This document shows positions 21,536-30,957 of a stretch of 64,000 nt of DNA, piece by piece. This stretch comes from Syngnathus acus (lineage: Eukaryota > Chordata > Actinopteri > Syngnathiformes > Syngnathidae). The DNA lies in the NCBI RefSeq assembly GCF_901709675.1, contig NC_051105.1:14456604-14520603 (forward strand), given 5' to 3'. Under the pieces are notes generated by a model. That model searched no databases. It was not told the DNA's origin and saw nothing but the letters and a program-made list of their open reading frames with translations. Position 1 is the stretch's first letter; every line of letters starts with the position of its first letter. A program made the translations under genes and the position numbers.

Positions 21536-22297
21536 TACTTTAACATGTCTTTCTAAACATTGCCTGTGACGCAGCAGTAGTACCGCAGCAACACGGAAGT
21601 GTGCACGCGAGTTATTAACAAAGAAAGACTGGACACAGAAAGCTTTTTTAAAGTTTTAATAACATACCTTAACATTTCTTTCCAAACACTGCCCGTGACG
21701 CGGCAGTAATACCGAAGCAACACGGAAGTAACACAAGGATTAAAGATAACATACCCGGTAAAAGTCACTGAGACGCGGCGGTAACACAGCAGCAACACGG
21801 TAGTACAGCACCAACAGGGCTCGTTAAAAAACATACCAGTAAAAGTAAAAAAAGAGCTTCATCGTCTTCATCTTCCTCCTGTGCACTGAAACCATCGAAG
21901 TCTTCCTCCTCAGCGTCCGATTGGAATAGCGTTAGATATCCTTCGCCTCACACTTTCTCAGTCTCTCTTTCGTCGTCGCTTTCATGCATTTCTTCGAGTG
22001 TGATGAGGGTCTGTTCATGCTAATTTTATTCATGCACGAAGCGCTAAATTACATTAAACTAGCGAGCGACACGTATAGCTTCAGAGTAGACGGGACCACG
22101 AAATAGAGAAAAGGGTGACGCAACACAATGTCATCAACATCGACTGCCTTTAGCTTAAAAGCAGCTTCATATGCATTTCTTTTGTCCCCCATAACGACGG
22201 TTTGTGTATAAAAGCTTCCTTTCAGTAATGTCCGTCTTGATCTCGTTCTGTCTCTTTGTGTGAATTATACGCTACTATTCGCCCATCAAAACACAAA

Positions 22298-22642
22298 CTA
22301 GCACGTCTTCTTCGGCGCATTATCTCTTCTTCGTCTGTCTCGCTCTTGCGTCCTGCTAGAGCGCCCCCTGGAGGCCGTAAAAATCCATAAATACGACGCG
22401 CCGCGCCGCCATTTAAGCTCTTTGACAGCCAAATCGATTGCTTTTAACTTAAAAGCTGCATCAAATGCATTTCTTCGTGTGTTTTCCATGATGAGGGTGT
22501 GTGCGTGATCCGCGAAATGTTCAAAACACAAACTAGCACGTCTTCTTCGGTGCATTATCTCTTCTTCGTCTGTCTCACTCTTGCTTCCTGCTAGAGCGCC
22601 CCCTGGAGGCCGTAGAAATCCATAAATACGCCACGCCGCCAT
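22298..22642 (-). pseudogene. Duplicated N-terminal scraps of a pogo-like transposase
   Basis: The frame contains NTRRNAFDAAFKLKAIDLAV, which matches the start of the pogo-like transposase at 54099-54466 (DAAFKLKAIELADKEGNRA), here preceded and followed by copies of the same WRRGAS-type upstream sequence. A direct repeat of about 120 bp (22290-22410 and 22524-22648) brackets it. The helix-turn-helix and catalytic parts are absent. Confidence 0.65.
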
Positions 22643-23290
22643 TTAAGCCTCGGGGTTCAAAGTAACCCTCTGAATAAAATGCATTAAAAGTTCACGTTCA
22701 TTACAACTTGTTTTTGGTGAGCAAAATGTCAGAAGAATTGAATTTAAATGCTGATTGATTGGGTTTTAATACAATGCAGATGGTCCAAACAGCACCACTG
22801 CTTTGTGTAATCTCTGAGTCACATGGCAGAGTAAGAGAAAGGGTTTAGAGCCCTTTGACGCAGGTCACCTAGCGTGCATTCCTACTAAAGCTCATAATAG
22901 TCACAAGCAACACAGCCAGAATAAGCAGCAGCCATAGTAGTGTTTCAAAATAGTATTTTTGTTGTTTTTTTCTTCAAGATACCGCAGTGTATAAAAGTGA
23001 TCAAGTCATCACAAAAATCACGAAAAAAATCCTTATATAAGCCGCAGGGTTCAAAATTTTGGAAAAAAGTCGCGGCTTATAGTCCGGAATTTACGGTAAA
23101 TCCTGTCTGCATGTCACTCCCGTCGGATTGTTCTTTCTGTCCTGTTAGTCTCGTTGTCTCTGACTCTCTCTCTTTGTTACTCTGTTTCTGTTCATTTGTC
23201 GGTTCCCTCTGTCACTCTGCCTTCGCACGTTCATGTTAGTTTGCTATTTTCTCATTTTCTGAGATTGGTGATTTGAGTGAAACTAAGCTA

Positions 23291-23988
23291 CAGTCAAAAC
23301 TCGGTTTTCGACCACAATCCGTTCCAGAAGGCGGTTTGAGAAGTGAATCGGTCGAATTCCGAATCTATTTTTCCCATTACAAATAATGGAAAAAAATTCA
23401 ATCCGTTCCAAGACAAAAAAAAAAAAAGCCTTTTTTAAGCATTTTTTCATTTATGCATTTTTGTCCGATCGCGCAACTACAGCGTACCGCCAAACGCGCA
23501 ACCGTAGCACGCCACCGACCGCGCAACTGCATCGCGCTGGTCGCATTATTGTGACAGAGCCGTTGCTGAAATTTAGAAAATATTAATTATTAATAATAAG
23601 TCCTGATGTACTTTCCAAAATTTAAGTGGACCTCAGTGCGCAGGGAGCTTAATTTGGTCTGATCGCGCAACCGCAGCGCGCTGGGCGCTCACTGTCACAT
23701 TGCTTTAAGAGCGTCTTTGTGTTTTAGGATGCTTTACTGCTCCCACTTGCTTTCTTGGGAGGCATGATTAGGGGTTAATACAATCCTCAAAGTAACACAA
23801 ATACAATAACGAACGGAGTGAATCGGCATCTGGGCCGCGCAGTCGGGTTTTCTCGGGTCCTTTGGGCTCATCTCGCGAGGTTCGACCTCCGAAATTTGTT
23901 CGACAACCGAAGCAAAAAAATCTCGTATTTTTTGTTTGAATTCCAATTTGTTCGAGAACCGGGACGTTCGAAAACCGAGGTTTGACTG
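23291..23988 (+). mobile_element. PG-A Tigger-like MITE, complete
   Basis: 698 bp from CAGTCAAAACTCGGTTTTCG to CGAAAACCGAGGTTTGACTG, with TA on each side (23289-23290 and 23989-23990). The centre has GCGCAACTGCATCGCGCTGG-type repeats. No transposase. Confidence 0.9.
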
Positions 23989-24120
23989 TATTTTCAAATG
24001 GTGATAACTAAAGGACGGTATGAGGTGGAATCATTTTTTTTCCAATAACTTTAGATCTAATCTTTAATTTGGTGCCACCCATGTTTACATATCCATAGCA
24101 AACAATATTCTGCAGGCCTT

Positions 24121-24438
24121 AAAGTTTAAGTTAAGTTAAAGTCCCAATGATCATCACACACACATCTGGGTGTGGTGAGATTTGTCCTCTGCATTTAACC
24201 CATCCCCGTGTGATTTTGATCCATCCCCCTGGGGAAGAGGGGAGCAGTGAGCAGCAGCGGTGCCACGCGTGGGAATAATTTGGTGAGCTAACCCCCCAAT
24301 TCCAACCCTTAATGCTGAGTGCCAAGCAAGGAGGCAATGTCCCATTTTTATAGTCTTTGGTATGACCCGGCCGGGGTTTGAACTCACAACCTTCCAGTCT
24401 CAGGGCGGACACTCTACCACTAGGTCACTGAGCTGGTC
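24121..24438 (-). mobile_element. SINE2, full length
   Basis: On the minus strand it begins GACCAGCTCAGTGACCTAGTG (tRNA-like box A region), has a box B-like GTGAGTTCAAACCCC, then the body GGTTGGAATTGGGG and the tail ending GGGACTTTAACTTAAC. The head folds like a tRNA with GACC/GGTC acceptor ends. It is transcribed by RNA polymerase III in related SINEs; here that is inferred from the boxes. Confidence 0.85.
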
Positions 24439-24566
24439 TTTTTTTTTTTTTTCCTCTGTCACAAGGCCTTGAGAAATGAGTGAAAATGCTTGAAATTGGC
24501 TGGGATTTTAGGGGTTGTCTTTTCCGAAAACACTTGGCATTTAAAGAGTTAATATTTGTCTGGGAG
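24439..24566 (-). repeat. Segment X, unit upstream of SINE2
   Basis: About 125 bp ending in an A-rich run directly before the SINE2 head. The same segment, same order and spacing occurs at 51063-51187. It contains CTTTAAATGCCAAGTGTTTT and AAGGCCTTGTGACAGAGG. It is either a 5' extension of a longer SINE or an older retroposon into whose A-tail SINE2 landed. Confidence 0.7.
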
Positions 24567-24569
24567 ACT

Positions 24570-25125
24570 GTTTTGACCTTCATGATGCTAACACAGAGTT
24601 CCGCAAGAAAACAACGCTGTTTGCGGGTGTGAACATGCACGAAAACTCATGAGACTTTCCACACACATCACGGAGAGCAAATTTACCAATTATTTTTTTT
24701 AGTTTAGTGTGTGATTTTGAAAAAATAGCTCTGTAGTGTCCTCTACAAATTTTTATCAAAGTAGTCCCTGTTGTATGTTACACCTAGCGCTATAAACATT
24801 TGCTGGTATGTCTAACATTCAAACACTTACAAAGACGTCTCTTGGAACCATTTGATAAAGCTAACAGGAAGTCCACATTTCTTTAAAATTGGCCCAATTT
24901 TTGACCTATTGCAGAGGTCACATAATAAAGCAGACCTCCTGGAGGCTTTATTAGTTTCTTTTGAAACTGTGGGTGCTTCATCTAAAAACGGTCATGATAA
25001 ATATTCCAGCCAAAGTTTTTTATGTTTTCCAACACTTTTGATGAGGCAAGTACATGATGTTAGCTGGGAAAAAAAAACACATTTTGATGATCTTAACATT
25101 CGTGAAAATATGAAACTTAGCGCAC
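24570..25125. other. No recognisable gene
   Basis: About 550 bp of AT-rich sequence with short chance frames only; nothing recurs in the window. Confidence 0.5.
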
Positions 25126-25127
25126 AC

Positions 25128-25278
25128 ATCCATCCATCCATCTTCGAAAGCTTAGGGTCAGGTCGCGGGGGCAGCAGCTTCAGGGAGGACGCCCAGACTT
25201 CCCTCTCTCCAGCCACTTTGTCCAGGTCATCCCGGGCGATACCAAAGTGTTCCCAGGTCAACCGAGAGACATAGTTTT
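25128..25278 (-). mobile_element. Rex3 3' end, dead-on-arrival copy
   Basis: About 150 bp. It has the CATCCATCCATC tail followed by the last 40-50 codons of the Rex3 polyprotein on the minus strand (LTWEHFGIARDDLDKVAGER). It is truncated after that. Confidence 0.85.
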
Positions 25279-25299
25279 GAGTTTTTTGTGCTCTCATTA

Positions 25300-25520
25300 C
25301 CGTATTGGCCTGAATATAAGACCACCGATTGTAAGACGACCCCCTCTTTTTCAAGACTCAAGTTTGAAAAAAGACTTTTTGAACACCAATTTTAATTTTT
25401 ATACAGAAAATAATTACAGTACATCTGAAACAAATGATTATAACAATATATTCGAGAGAAAAAGCACGTTATTTTGCCTCATTCAAATCATACAAAAACT
25501 ATCACATCTTAATAGCTGAA
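25300..25520 (+). mobile_element. PG-F pogo-like element, left end
   Basis: It starts after TA with CCGTATTGGCCTGAATATAA. The opposite end of the same family is seen at 37469-37546 (CGTCTTATATTCGGGCGAAT). No right terminus here; followed by a PG-C end. Confidence 0.6.
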
Positions 25521-25530
25521 CATTTAAATA

Positions 25531-25620
25531 CCGTAAATTTTGGACTAGAAGCCGCTACCTTTTTCTCAAATTTTGAACCCTGCAGCTTATAGTCCAGTGC
25601 GGCTTATATCGGGTTTTTTT
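25531..25620 (+). mobile_element. PG-C pogo-like element, left terminus only
   Basis: CCGTAAATTTTGGACTAGAA after TA, followed by about 80 bp similar to the end of PG-C, then lost before the LTR at 25679. Confidence 0.6.
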
Positions 25621-25678
25621 CCATGATTATTCTCATGACTAATACACTTATAAACTCATAAAAAGGCTGTGGAACGCT

Positions 25679-26416
25679 TGTTAGAATAATTAGGAACTGG
25701 AGGTCTCATATCTTCACTCAAGCCAACATATCTGTCTAGCTCTAGGGAGTTCTTATACTCCCTTCCTTTTCTTATCTATGAGAGGCCCTCACTAGTTATG
25801 AACAGAACACCTTTGTTCTTTGTTTAGTTCAAGAGAAGTTCTCTCTTTTATACCTTGTAGGTTCTATTCATAAATTGTTGACCGGGACAGTTTTTAAGTT
25901 ATCCCATATTTACTCAATGTTTGTTTAAGTGGACCATGCAAGTTATCTCACATCTACTTAACGTTTGTTGGAGTATATGCACGAGAGGTATCTGATTATT
26001 TACTCATCATTATTATTGTGTGATACTTAGCAAGAAAGTCTAGAGCGTTGTTTTACAGGGACACGGCACCCAGCTCGTTTGGAGATCGCAGCCCAGGACA
26101 AGGCTGCCAACCAACTAAGGACAGACTCTGCATTGCTGGGGTCACGGATCGGCCAAGGCCTCGCACCACACAACATTCTTTAGTTAGCTAATCAGCGTTG
26201 CTACAGCCACAATCTCCCCTCCCTTTAGTGTAGCAACGCCTCTTGTAACCAGGGCAACCCAAAATAAAAAGAGATAGCGGAAGAGGAGTCCAGAATTGGT
26301 GGAGGACTGTAACTGGGCCTTCTACGTAATTTTCCTCGAGAGCAAAAGGAATACTGGTTGTCTTCTCCTCTTGTTTCAGTGTATAAAATAATGTCTTATG
26401 GTACTTCGACCTGACA
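25679..26416 (+). repeat. 5' LTR of ERV-1
   Basis: 738 bp, from TGTTAGAATAATT to CTGACA. A polyadenylation signal AATAAA lies at 26263-26268. The last ~100 bp (from TTCTACGTAATT) recur at 27192-27282 in the second LTR. The 5' boundary is chosen for its TG and for analogy with ERV-2, and may be off by some bases. Confidence 0.7.
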
Positions 26417-26423
26417 TTTTTAT

Positions 26424-26441
26424 TGGTCCTTCGAGCCGGAT
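26424..26441 (+). other. Primer-binding site, tRNA-Tyr type
   Basis: TGGTCCTTCGAGCCGGAT, seven bases after the LTR end. The first 17 bases are complementary to the 3' end of vertebrate tRNA-Tyr as I remember it (...CCGGCTCGAAGGACCA). Confidence 0.75.
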
Positions 26442-26610
26442 GCCAATACACCTGAGGATTCCAGCGGGCGTCAGTGGAGATCCGGAAAGACCACGCGCGG
26501 CAGGACCTCCCTAGGTGGGGTCCTAGAATCCTTTTCAAGGGCTGTCTGTCTGCTCGTCAGCTGGGATCTGAAGGTTGAAGGCAATCCGAGGTGCAGAGGT
26601 GAAGAGAACC

Positions 26611-26620
26611 AGAGGGTGAG
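26611..26620 (+). promoter_or_regulatory. Probable leader splice donor of ERV-1
   Basis: AGAGG/GTGAG about 175 bases after the primer site, where gammaretrovirus-like elements carry the donor for env mRNA. Confidence 0.5.
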
Positions 26621-26736
26621 TTTGTTTTTGTTTAAAAGTGTGGTGCGGCCGAGGGCTCGTCATGCCCTGTAAAACCCTAGGTGTGTAAGTAGGACAACGG
26701 AAGTCCACAGATCCTGCATAACTGAAATTCCGCGTA

Positions 26737-26969
26737 GGACAGTGATGTCCAAGTAGTAGGTTGCGGAGCCGCAGAAAAGCTGAAACTGAAAATTCCGTCT
26801 AATAGTAACAAAATGGAGAGGTCCGTTTAAGCAAAAGGACAGAGGTGTCCAAGAAAAGTTACAGAACGGAGACGTCCGTCTAAAGGTAACAAAACGGAGA
26901 GGTCCGTTTAAATAAAAGGACAGAAGTGTCCGACGGAGAGGTCCGTCTAAAAAGGTCAGCGGAGTCCGC
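26737..26969 (+). other. ERV-1 leader: array of tetraloop hairpins
   Basis: At least eight short hairpins lie in 230 bases: 26737-26750 (loop GTGA), 26762-26773 (GAGC), 26811-26828 (GAGG), 26837-26850 (GAGG), 26866-26879 (GACG), 26892-26909 (GAGG, 7-bp stem), 26918-26931 (GAAG) and 26932-26947 (GAGG, 6-bp stem). A weaker one is at 26959-26969. Stems are GGACA/TGTCC or ACGGA/TCCGT types. Position and loop type suggest a packaging or dimerisation signal; that role is inference. Confidence 0.75.
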
Positions 26970-27191
26970 GTGAAGCCGTAAAACTGTGTGATTGAGGGTG
27001 TGAATGGGAAAACATATCACTAGACATAGTATTCCATATTAAAGCAGTGGGGAACACATAACGTGGTTCTGTGGACGCAATAGGCAAGGATTCTCCACCA
27101 GAACGCTGGTCGAAGTGAGAATCACCACAGGATCTTTTTGTTATCCCACTGGGAACACCCGACTTTAGAAACCCCTATGGTTTTACAGTTA

Positions 27192-27282
27192 CAGTTCTAC
27201 GTAATTCTCCTCGCGAGCAAAAGGAATACTGCTTGTCTTCTCCTCTTGTTTCAGTGTATAAAATAATGTCTTATGGCTGACA
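27192..27282 (+). repeat. 3' LTR fragment of ERV-1
   Basis: The last ~90 bp of the LTR repeated, ending TTATGGCTGACA, with a few substitutions against 26309-26416 and a small deletion just before the end. Confidence 0.8.
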
Positions 27283-27299
27283 CCGCTGTTGTGCTGTTA

Positions 27300-28518
27300 C
27301 CGTAATTTTCGGACTATAAGTCGCGGTTTTTTTCATAGTTTGGGTGGGGGGGCGACTTATAAGGAGCGACTTGTTTTTTTTTTTTTAAATTTTCAACAAA
27401 AAAAAAAAAAGTGAAACCGCGATAAACGAACCGCGAAGTAGCAAGGGATTACTGTAATTTGAATTTCAAGTGACGTCAGCAGCAGCGCGACGCGGCGTGG
27501 CGCGGTGGTTGTTTACATAAAGGACAAAGATTGATCACGGGATGACGAAGATGACGAAGGGCCCCACGTACTACCGGCATCATTAGCGGCTTTGTTTCTA
27601 AGTGACACGGCGGACGAAGAGTTTGAAGGATTTAAGGATTTGGAGTGACACAGAAGGTTTGAAAAACTATTATGGCTTTTACCCACGCCCAGTCCTACTC
27701 TAAGGAGCTCTCTTTCACCTCCGTGGATTGAAGTCGGGGGCCGGCGCTCGGCCGGGTGGCTGTCCGGGGACGGTGGATGGGGCTCGGTCATGGCTTTTAC
27801 GCACGCCCGGTCCTATTCTATGGATCTCTCTTCCACCTCGGTGGCTGGAAGTCCACGCCGCCACACGCCTGGAAGTTTGTTTTGTTAAATAAAGAGCCGT
27901 TTACCAAACCCACGTCTTTCCTTGTGCTTTGTTAAGGCTACAATATAGTTATATACTAGATCTGTGGAATAACAACGAGGCTGACGTCAGGGCTCACGCG
28001 CGGCGTTGTTGACAAAGGACGAGGAATTTGATCGATGGATTTAATGATTTAGAGTGCACAGATGGATTGATAATATTATTGCTTATATAATAGTTATTTG
28101 ATTTCTAATTTATATATCGTTATATGGGCCTGTGGAATATTTTGAAGTGCAAGCGCCGTCAGCGGCGCGCACACATTGTTGACAAAAGACGATCGATGGA
28201 TTTAATGAATTAGAGTGACACAGATGGTTTTATAAACGTGTTATTTATGTAATCGTTTTTTTTAAATAACTCTGAATGTTACGTCAGGGCCATTCTCAGC
28301 TCTTCGTTTGTGTTTATGTCACGTTAGCATACCTATCGTTTAGCCTGTTGTTGCTCGTTCATGACTGTTCTTGGTGTTGGATTTTGTCGAATAAATTGCC
28401 CCCCAAAATGCGACTTATACTCCGGAGCGACTTATATATGTTTTTTTTTCACTTTTTTGGGCATTTTATGGCTGATGCGAATTGTACTCCGGAGCGACTT
28501 ATAGTCCGAAAATTACGG
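27300..28518 (+). mobile_element. PG-B pogo-like element, complete reference copy
   Basis: 1219 bp between CCGTAATTTTCGGACTATAA and TTATAGTCCGAAAATTACGG, flanked by TA (27298-27299, 28519-28520). Inside are CAAGGGATTACTGTAATTTG, two similar blocks GGCTTTTACCCACGCCC / GGCTTTTACGCACGCCC and an AATAAA-rich 3' part. There is no transposase. It inserted about 15 bp beyond ERV-1. Confidence 0.85.
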
Positions 28519-28652
28519 TATGTTAAAAAACGTTATGCGTCCCTAAATAATCATCTCTTTCCTGACAATTATCGTTGTGTTTATTCTCTTACAAATGGGA
28601 ATTAAACATTAAAAACCTTACGCGATAATGCGGTGACTTTACATGCATATTC

Positions 28653-29094
28653 CAATCGGACACTGAGGAGGAAGATTTTGCTGGTTTTAGTGGACAGGAG
28701 GAAGACAGACGGCTCTCAGTGACTTTGTTGACTGGTATGTTTTTTTTTTACCCGCCGAGTTAGTGCTGTTACTTTTGTGTTTGCAACAAAATGTTAATGT
28801 TATTAAAACTTTAGCCCAGCTAGTGCTGTTACTTCCGTGTTTACAACGAAATGTTCATGCTCTTAAAACTTTAGCCCAGCAAGTGCTGTTACTTCCGTGT
28901 TTACAATGAAATGTTAATGTGATTAAAACTTTAAAAAGGCTTTCTATGTACTGTCTTTCTTTGTAAATAATTCGTGCGCACGTGCGGCTTATAGTCCGGT
29001 GCGGTTTATATAAGTAGAAAACGAAAAAAATAAATCACGAATTTTAGCTGGTGCGGCTTATAATCCGGTGCGGTTTATAGACCGAAATTTACGG
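28653..29094 (+). mobile_element. PG-C pogo-like element, right end with triplicated block
   Basis: It begins in the acidic transposase tail (CGGACACTGAGGAGGAAGAT), as at 54718 onward, and ends CGGTTTATAGACCGAAATTTACGG plus TA. A ~57-bp unit (GTGCTGTTACTTCCGTGTTT) is present three times at 28764-28935. The left part is missing. Confidence 0.75.
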
Positions 29095-29165
29095 TATGTA
29101 AACTAAAGTTCAATCACATTTGTAAATGAATGGCTTCTGGTTTTTGAAATGTAAATAAACCAATC

Positions 29166-30007
29166 TGTTAGGGTTGACAAATTATCTTGATCGTATGATT
29201 ATGTTGGAATGTAGACTATAATTATTAACTTTGTTAAAACCTTTCACCTTTTCTTGACTCTGGAAAGTTTACACATTCAGTTGTTGAAACTTTCCAAATG
29301 GTGTGGAAACATTCTTGCTTAGTTAGTTATCAAAAATGCTCCACTAGTTTCTGTTTCCACAACCTTGTATAATAAAGTGCTTGCATCCTCTTTACTGATT
29401 GACCAGCTGCAGAGGAAGCAATCTAAGTTGTTCTGTTTCCCCCCTCCACCCTCTGCTGCACAACGTCCTGGCCTTTTGGGCCACGATGGCTGCCTTGCAC
29501 TACTCCACTTGCACTACTCCACTTATACGTTTGCGCTATTATACTGACTGTCTGCTGTATGCACAATTGCACCATTTCCACCAAGTTGCTCTTATTTATT
29601 CATTGTATGTGCCTTCTTATTTTTACTTTTTGTATTGTTTACTTGAATTATTTGTTTGTCTGTGGACCAATTGGGTGTAATATGTCTTGTCTCCACGTGG
29701 GATGGTAGGAAACGCAATTTCGATCTCTTTGTATGTCTTGACATGTGAAGGAATTGACAATAAAGCAGACTTTGACTTTGAAAACACCCCCTGCTCTGAT
29801 TTGACCAGAGGCTAGGGGTTCACCAAACCAGTCCACTCTCACCCCCACCCTGCTTCTCTCAATAAATATGCTCTTGCAAGAATCCAAAGTTAGACTTCGT
29901 TCGAACATCGCTGTATGCACAGTGACGAACGATTTCTCCACTTGCAAGTGCTCAAAGGGCATACTGTCTCCCGTGTGGTTCTTGCAAATAAGTTAGAGTG
30001 AGCACCA
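29166..30007 (+). repeat. 5' LTR of ERV-2, with LINE-B tail inserted
   Basis: From TGTTAGGGTTGAC to about GAGCACCA. A TATA-like TGTATAATAAAG is at 29367 and AATAAA at 29860-29865. A LINE-B tail (29440-29786) is inserted, leaving roughly 500 bp of true LTR. The right boundary is uncertain by about 10 bases. Confidence 0.65.
29440..29786 (+). mobile_element. LINE-B 3' UTR, dead-on-arrival copy
   Basis: It ends ATTGACAATAAAGCAGACTTTGACTTTG, the same tail (on the other strand) as LINE-B at 13286-13345. No coding part. Confidence 0.8.
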
Positions 30008-30016
30008 CTATTATTT

Positions 30017-30034
30017 TGGTGCCGTGACCCGGAT
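30017..30034 (+). other. Primer-binding site, tRNA-His type
   Basis: TGGTGCCGTGACCCGGAT differs at one base from the complement of the vertebrate tRNA-His 3' end as I remember it. Confidence 0.75.
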
Positions 30035-30210
30035 CTCAACATACCCACTGTGACCGACGGAGGACGACGTGCTGCACACTGTCGACAGGCCAGCGTCCAT
30101 TAGGAGGACCTGGAAAAGAAAGACCTGGGAAGAAAATTCTTCACTGGTCTTAGGTCTGCCTTCGTCTGACAACGGTGGATTGACGGGATCCGGAAGTGCA
30201 ACAACCAGGG

Positions 30211-30221
30211 GACAAGTAAGT
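30211..30221 (+). promoter_or_regulatory. Probable leader splice donor of ERV-2
   Basis: GACAA/GTAAGT, a close match to the donor consensus, about 180 bases after the primer site, the same spacing as in ERV-1. Confidence 0.55.
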
Positions 30222-30287
30222 AAAAGCCCTAAAGTTGTGTGGTTGTGCTGATGTGAAACGCGTAAAAGTGCAAAGTGCACGAGGAAG

Positions 30288-30612
30288 AGCTTGGGTTCAA
30301 GTCCCAGTGGAAGGAACAGGCTAAGAAAAGCAGAGCTTCTTTAGTTCATCAAAGAAGTGCGTAGATTCTTCTTTGTTTTTCCAAGCTATGGGATCTGGTT
30401 TGGGTTAGAGTCCCAGTGGAAGGAACGTGCTAAGAAACACAGAGCTTCTTTTTTGTTAAGAAGAGCGTAGATTTTTCTTTGTCTGTTTTTCCGAGCCAAT
30501 GAACAGCTTGGGTTTGAGTCCCAATGGAAGGAACGGGCGAGAAAAAACAGAGCTTTTTCTTAATTGAAGAAGGGCGTAGATTGTTTTTTGTCCGTTTTTT
30601 CAAGCTGTTTGC
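30288..30612 (+). repeat. ERV-2 leader: three ~108-bp direct repeats
   Basis: Units at about 30288-30388, 30389-30497 and 30498-30612. Each has GTCCCARTGGAAGGAAC, CAGAGCTTCTTT, a GAAGNGCGTAGATT block and GTTTTTCCAAGC-like ends. In each unit the AGCTTCTTT and AAGAAG words can pair as a hairpin. Confidence 0.75.
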
Positions 30613-30801
30613 CTGAAAGTTGTGCGGTTGAGTGTGACTGGTAGGATAAATTGACTAAAAAGCAGTTCTAGCATTAATCCACGGTAATAACACAGGCTAG
30701 TAATTTGTTGAAAGGTCAATTTAAACCTGCATTGAGGATCCTCAAAGAAAAAAGAAAAAATTGAAAAAAAAATTGTAAAAACCTAAAATACAAAAATTAA
30801 G

Positions 30802-30957
30802 ATGGGAAATAAAACCGGAAAATCCCTGATTAAAGGGGCTCTTGAAGGAGATCAGAAGTACATGGCGAGTAGATTTCTTAATTGAATGAGATACATGCCG
30901 AAGTGGAAGAAAAAGTATGGAGTAGAAGGGAAGTTGAAATGTGGAAGATAGTGGTTG
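30802..30957 (+). pseudogene. ERV-2 gag start
   Basis: The ATG is followed by Gly at position 2 and a short basic stretch (MGNKTGKS), the pattern of an N-myristoylated retroviral matrix protein. The frame meets a TGA at 30883-30885, continues open in the same frame with a Lys-rich segment, meets a TAG, and is then cut at about 30958 by LINE-C. Only the first ~45 codons of matrix remain. Confidence 0.65.

Larger units (their letters stand above)
20431..23096 (-). mobile_element. PG-C pogo-like element, long copy with nested PG-D
   Basis: Bounded by CCGTAAATTCCGGACTATAA and its inverted copy, with TA on both sides (20429-20430, 23097-23098). Without the nested PG-D (20608-21535) it is about 1.74 kb. 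On the minus strand it retains scraps of a pogo/Tigger transposase: an acidic C-terminal remnant around 21850-21950 and duplicated N-terminal pieces at 22298-22642. The DDE catalytic domain is missing. Confidence 0.8.
25679..27282 (+). mobile_element. ERV-1, deletion-derived provirus (tRNA-Tyr primer site)
   Basis: A decayed endogenous retrovirus-like element: 5' LTR (25679-26416), primer site, splice donor and a long leader, then a jump into the end of the second LTR (27192-27282). All of gag, pol and env is gone. Both LTR copies end CTGACA. The 5 bp before and after are ACGCT and CCGCT, a possible 5-bp target duplication with one mismatch. At 1.6 kb it is a small remnant of an 8-10 kb provirus. 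It holds no protein frame that I can support. Confidence 0.75.

Noticed and set aside
26188-26538. 116-codon minus-strand frame across the ERV-1 LTR and primer site
   Set aside because: Antisense to a clear LTR/primer-site structure; no recognisable domain.
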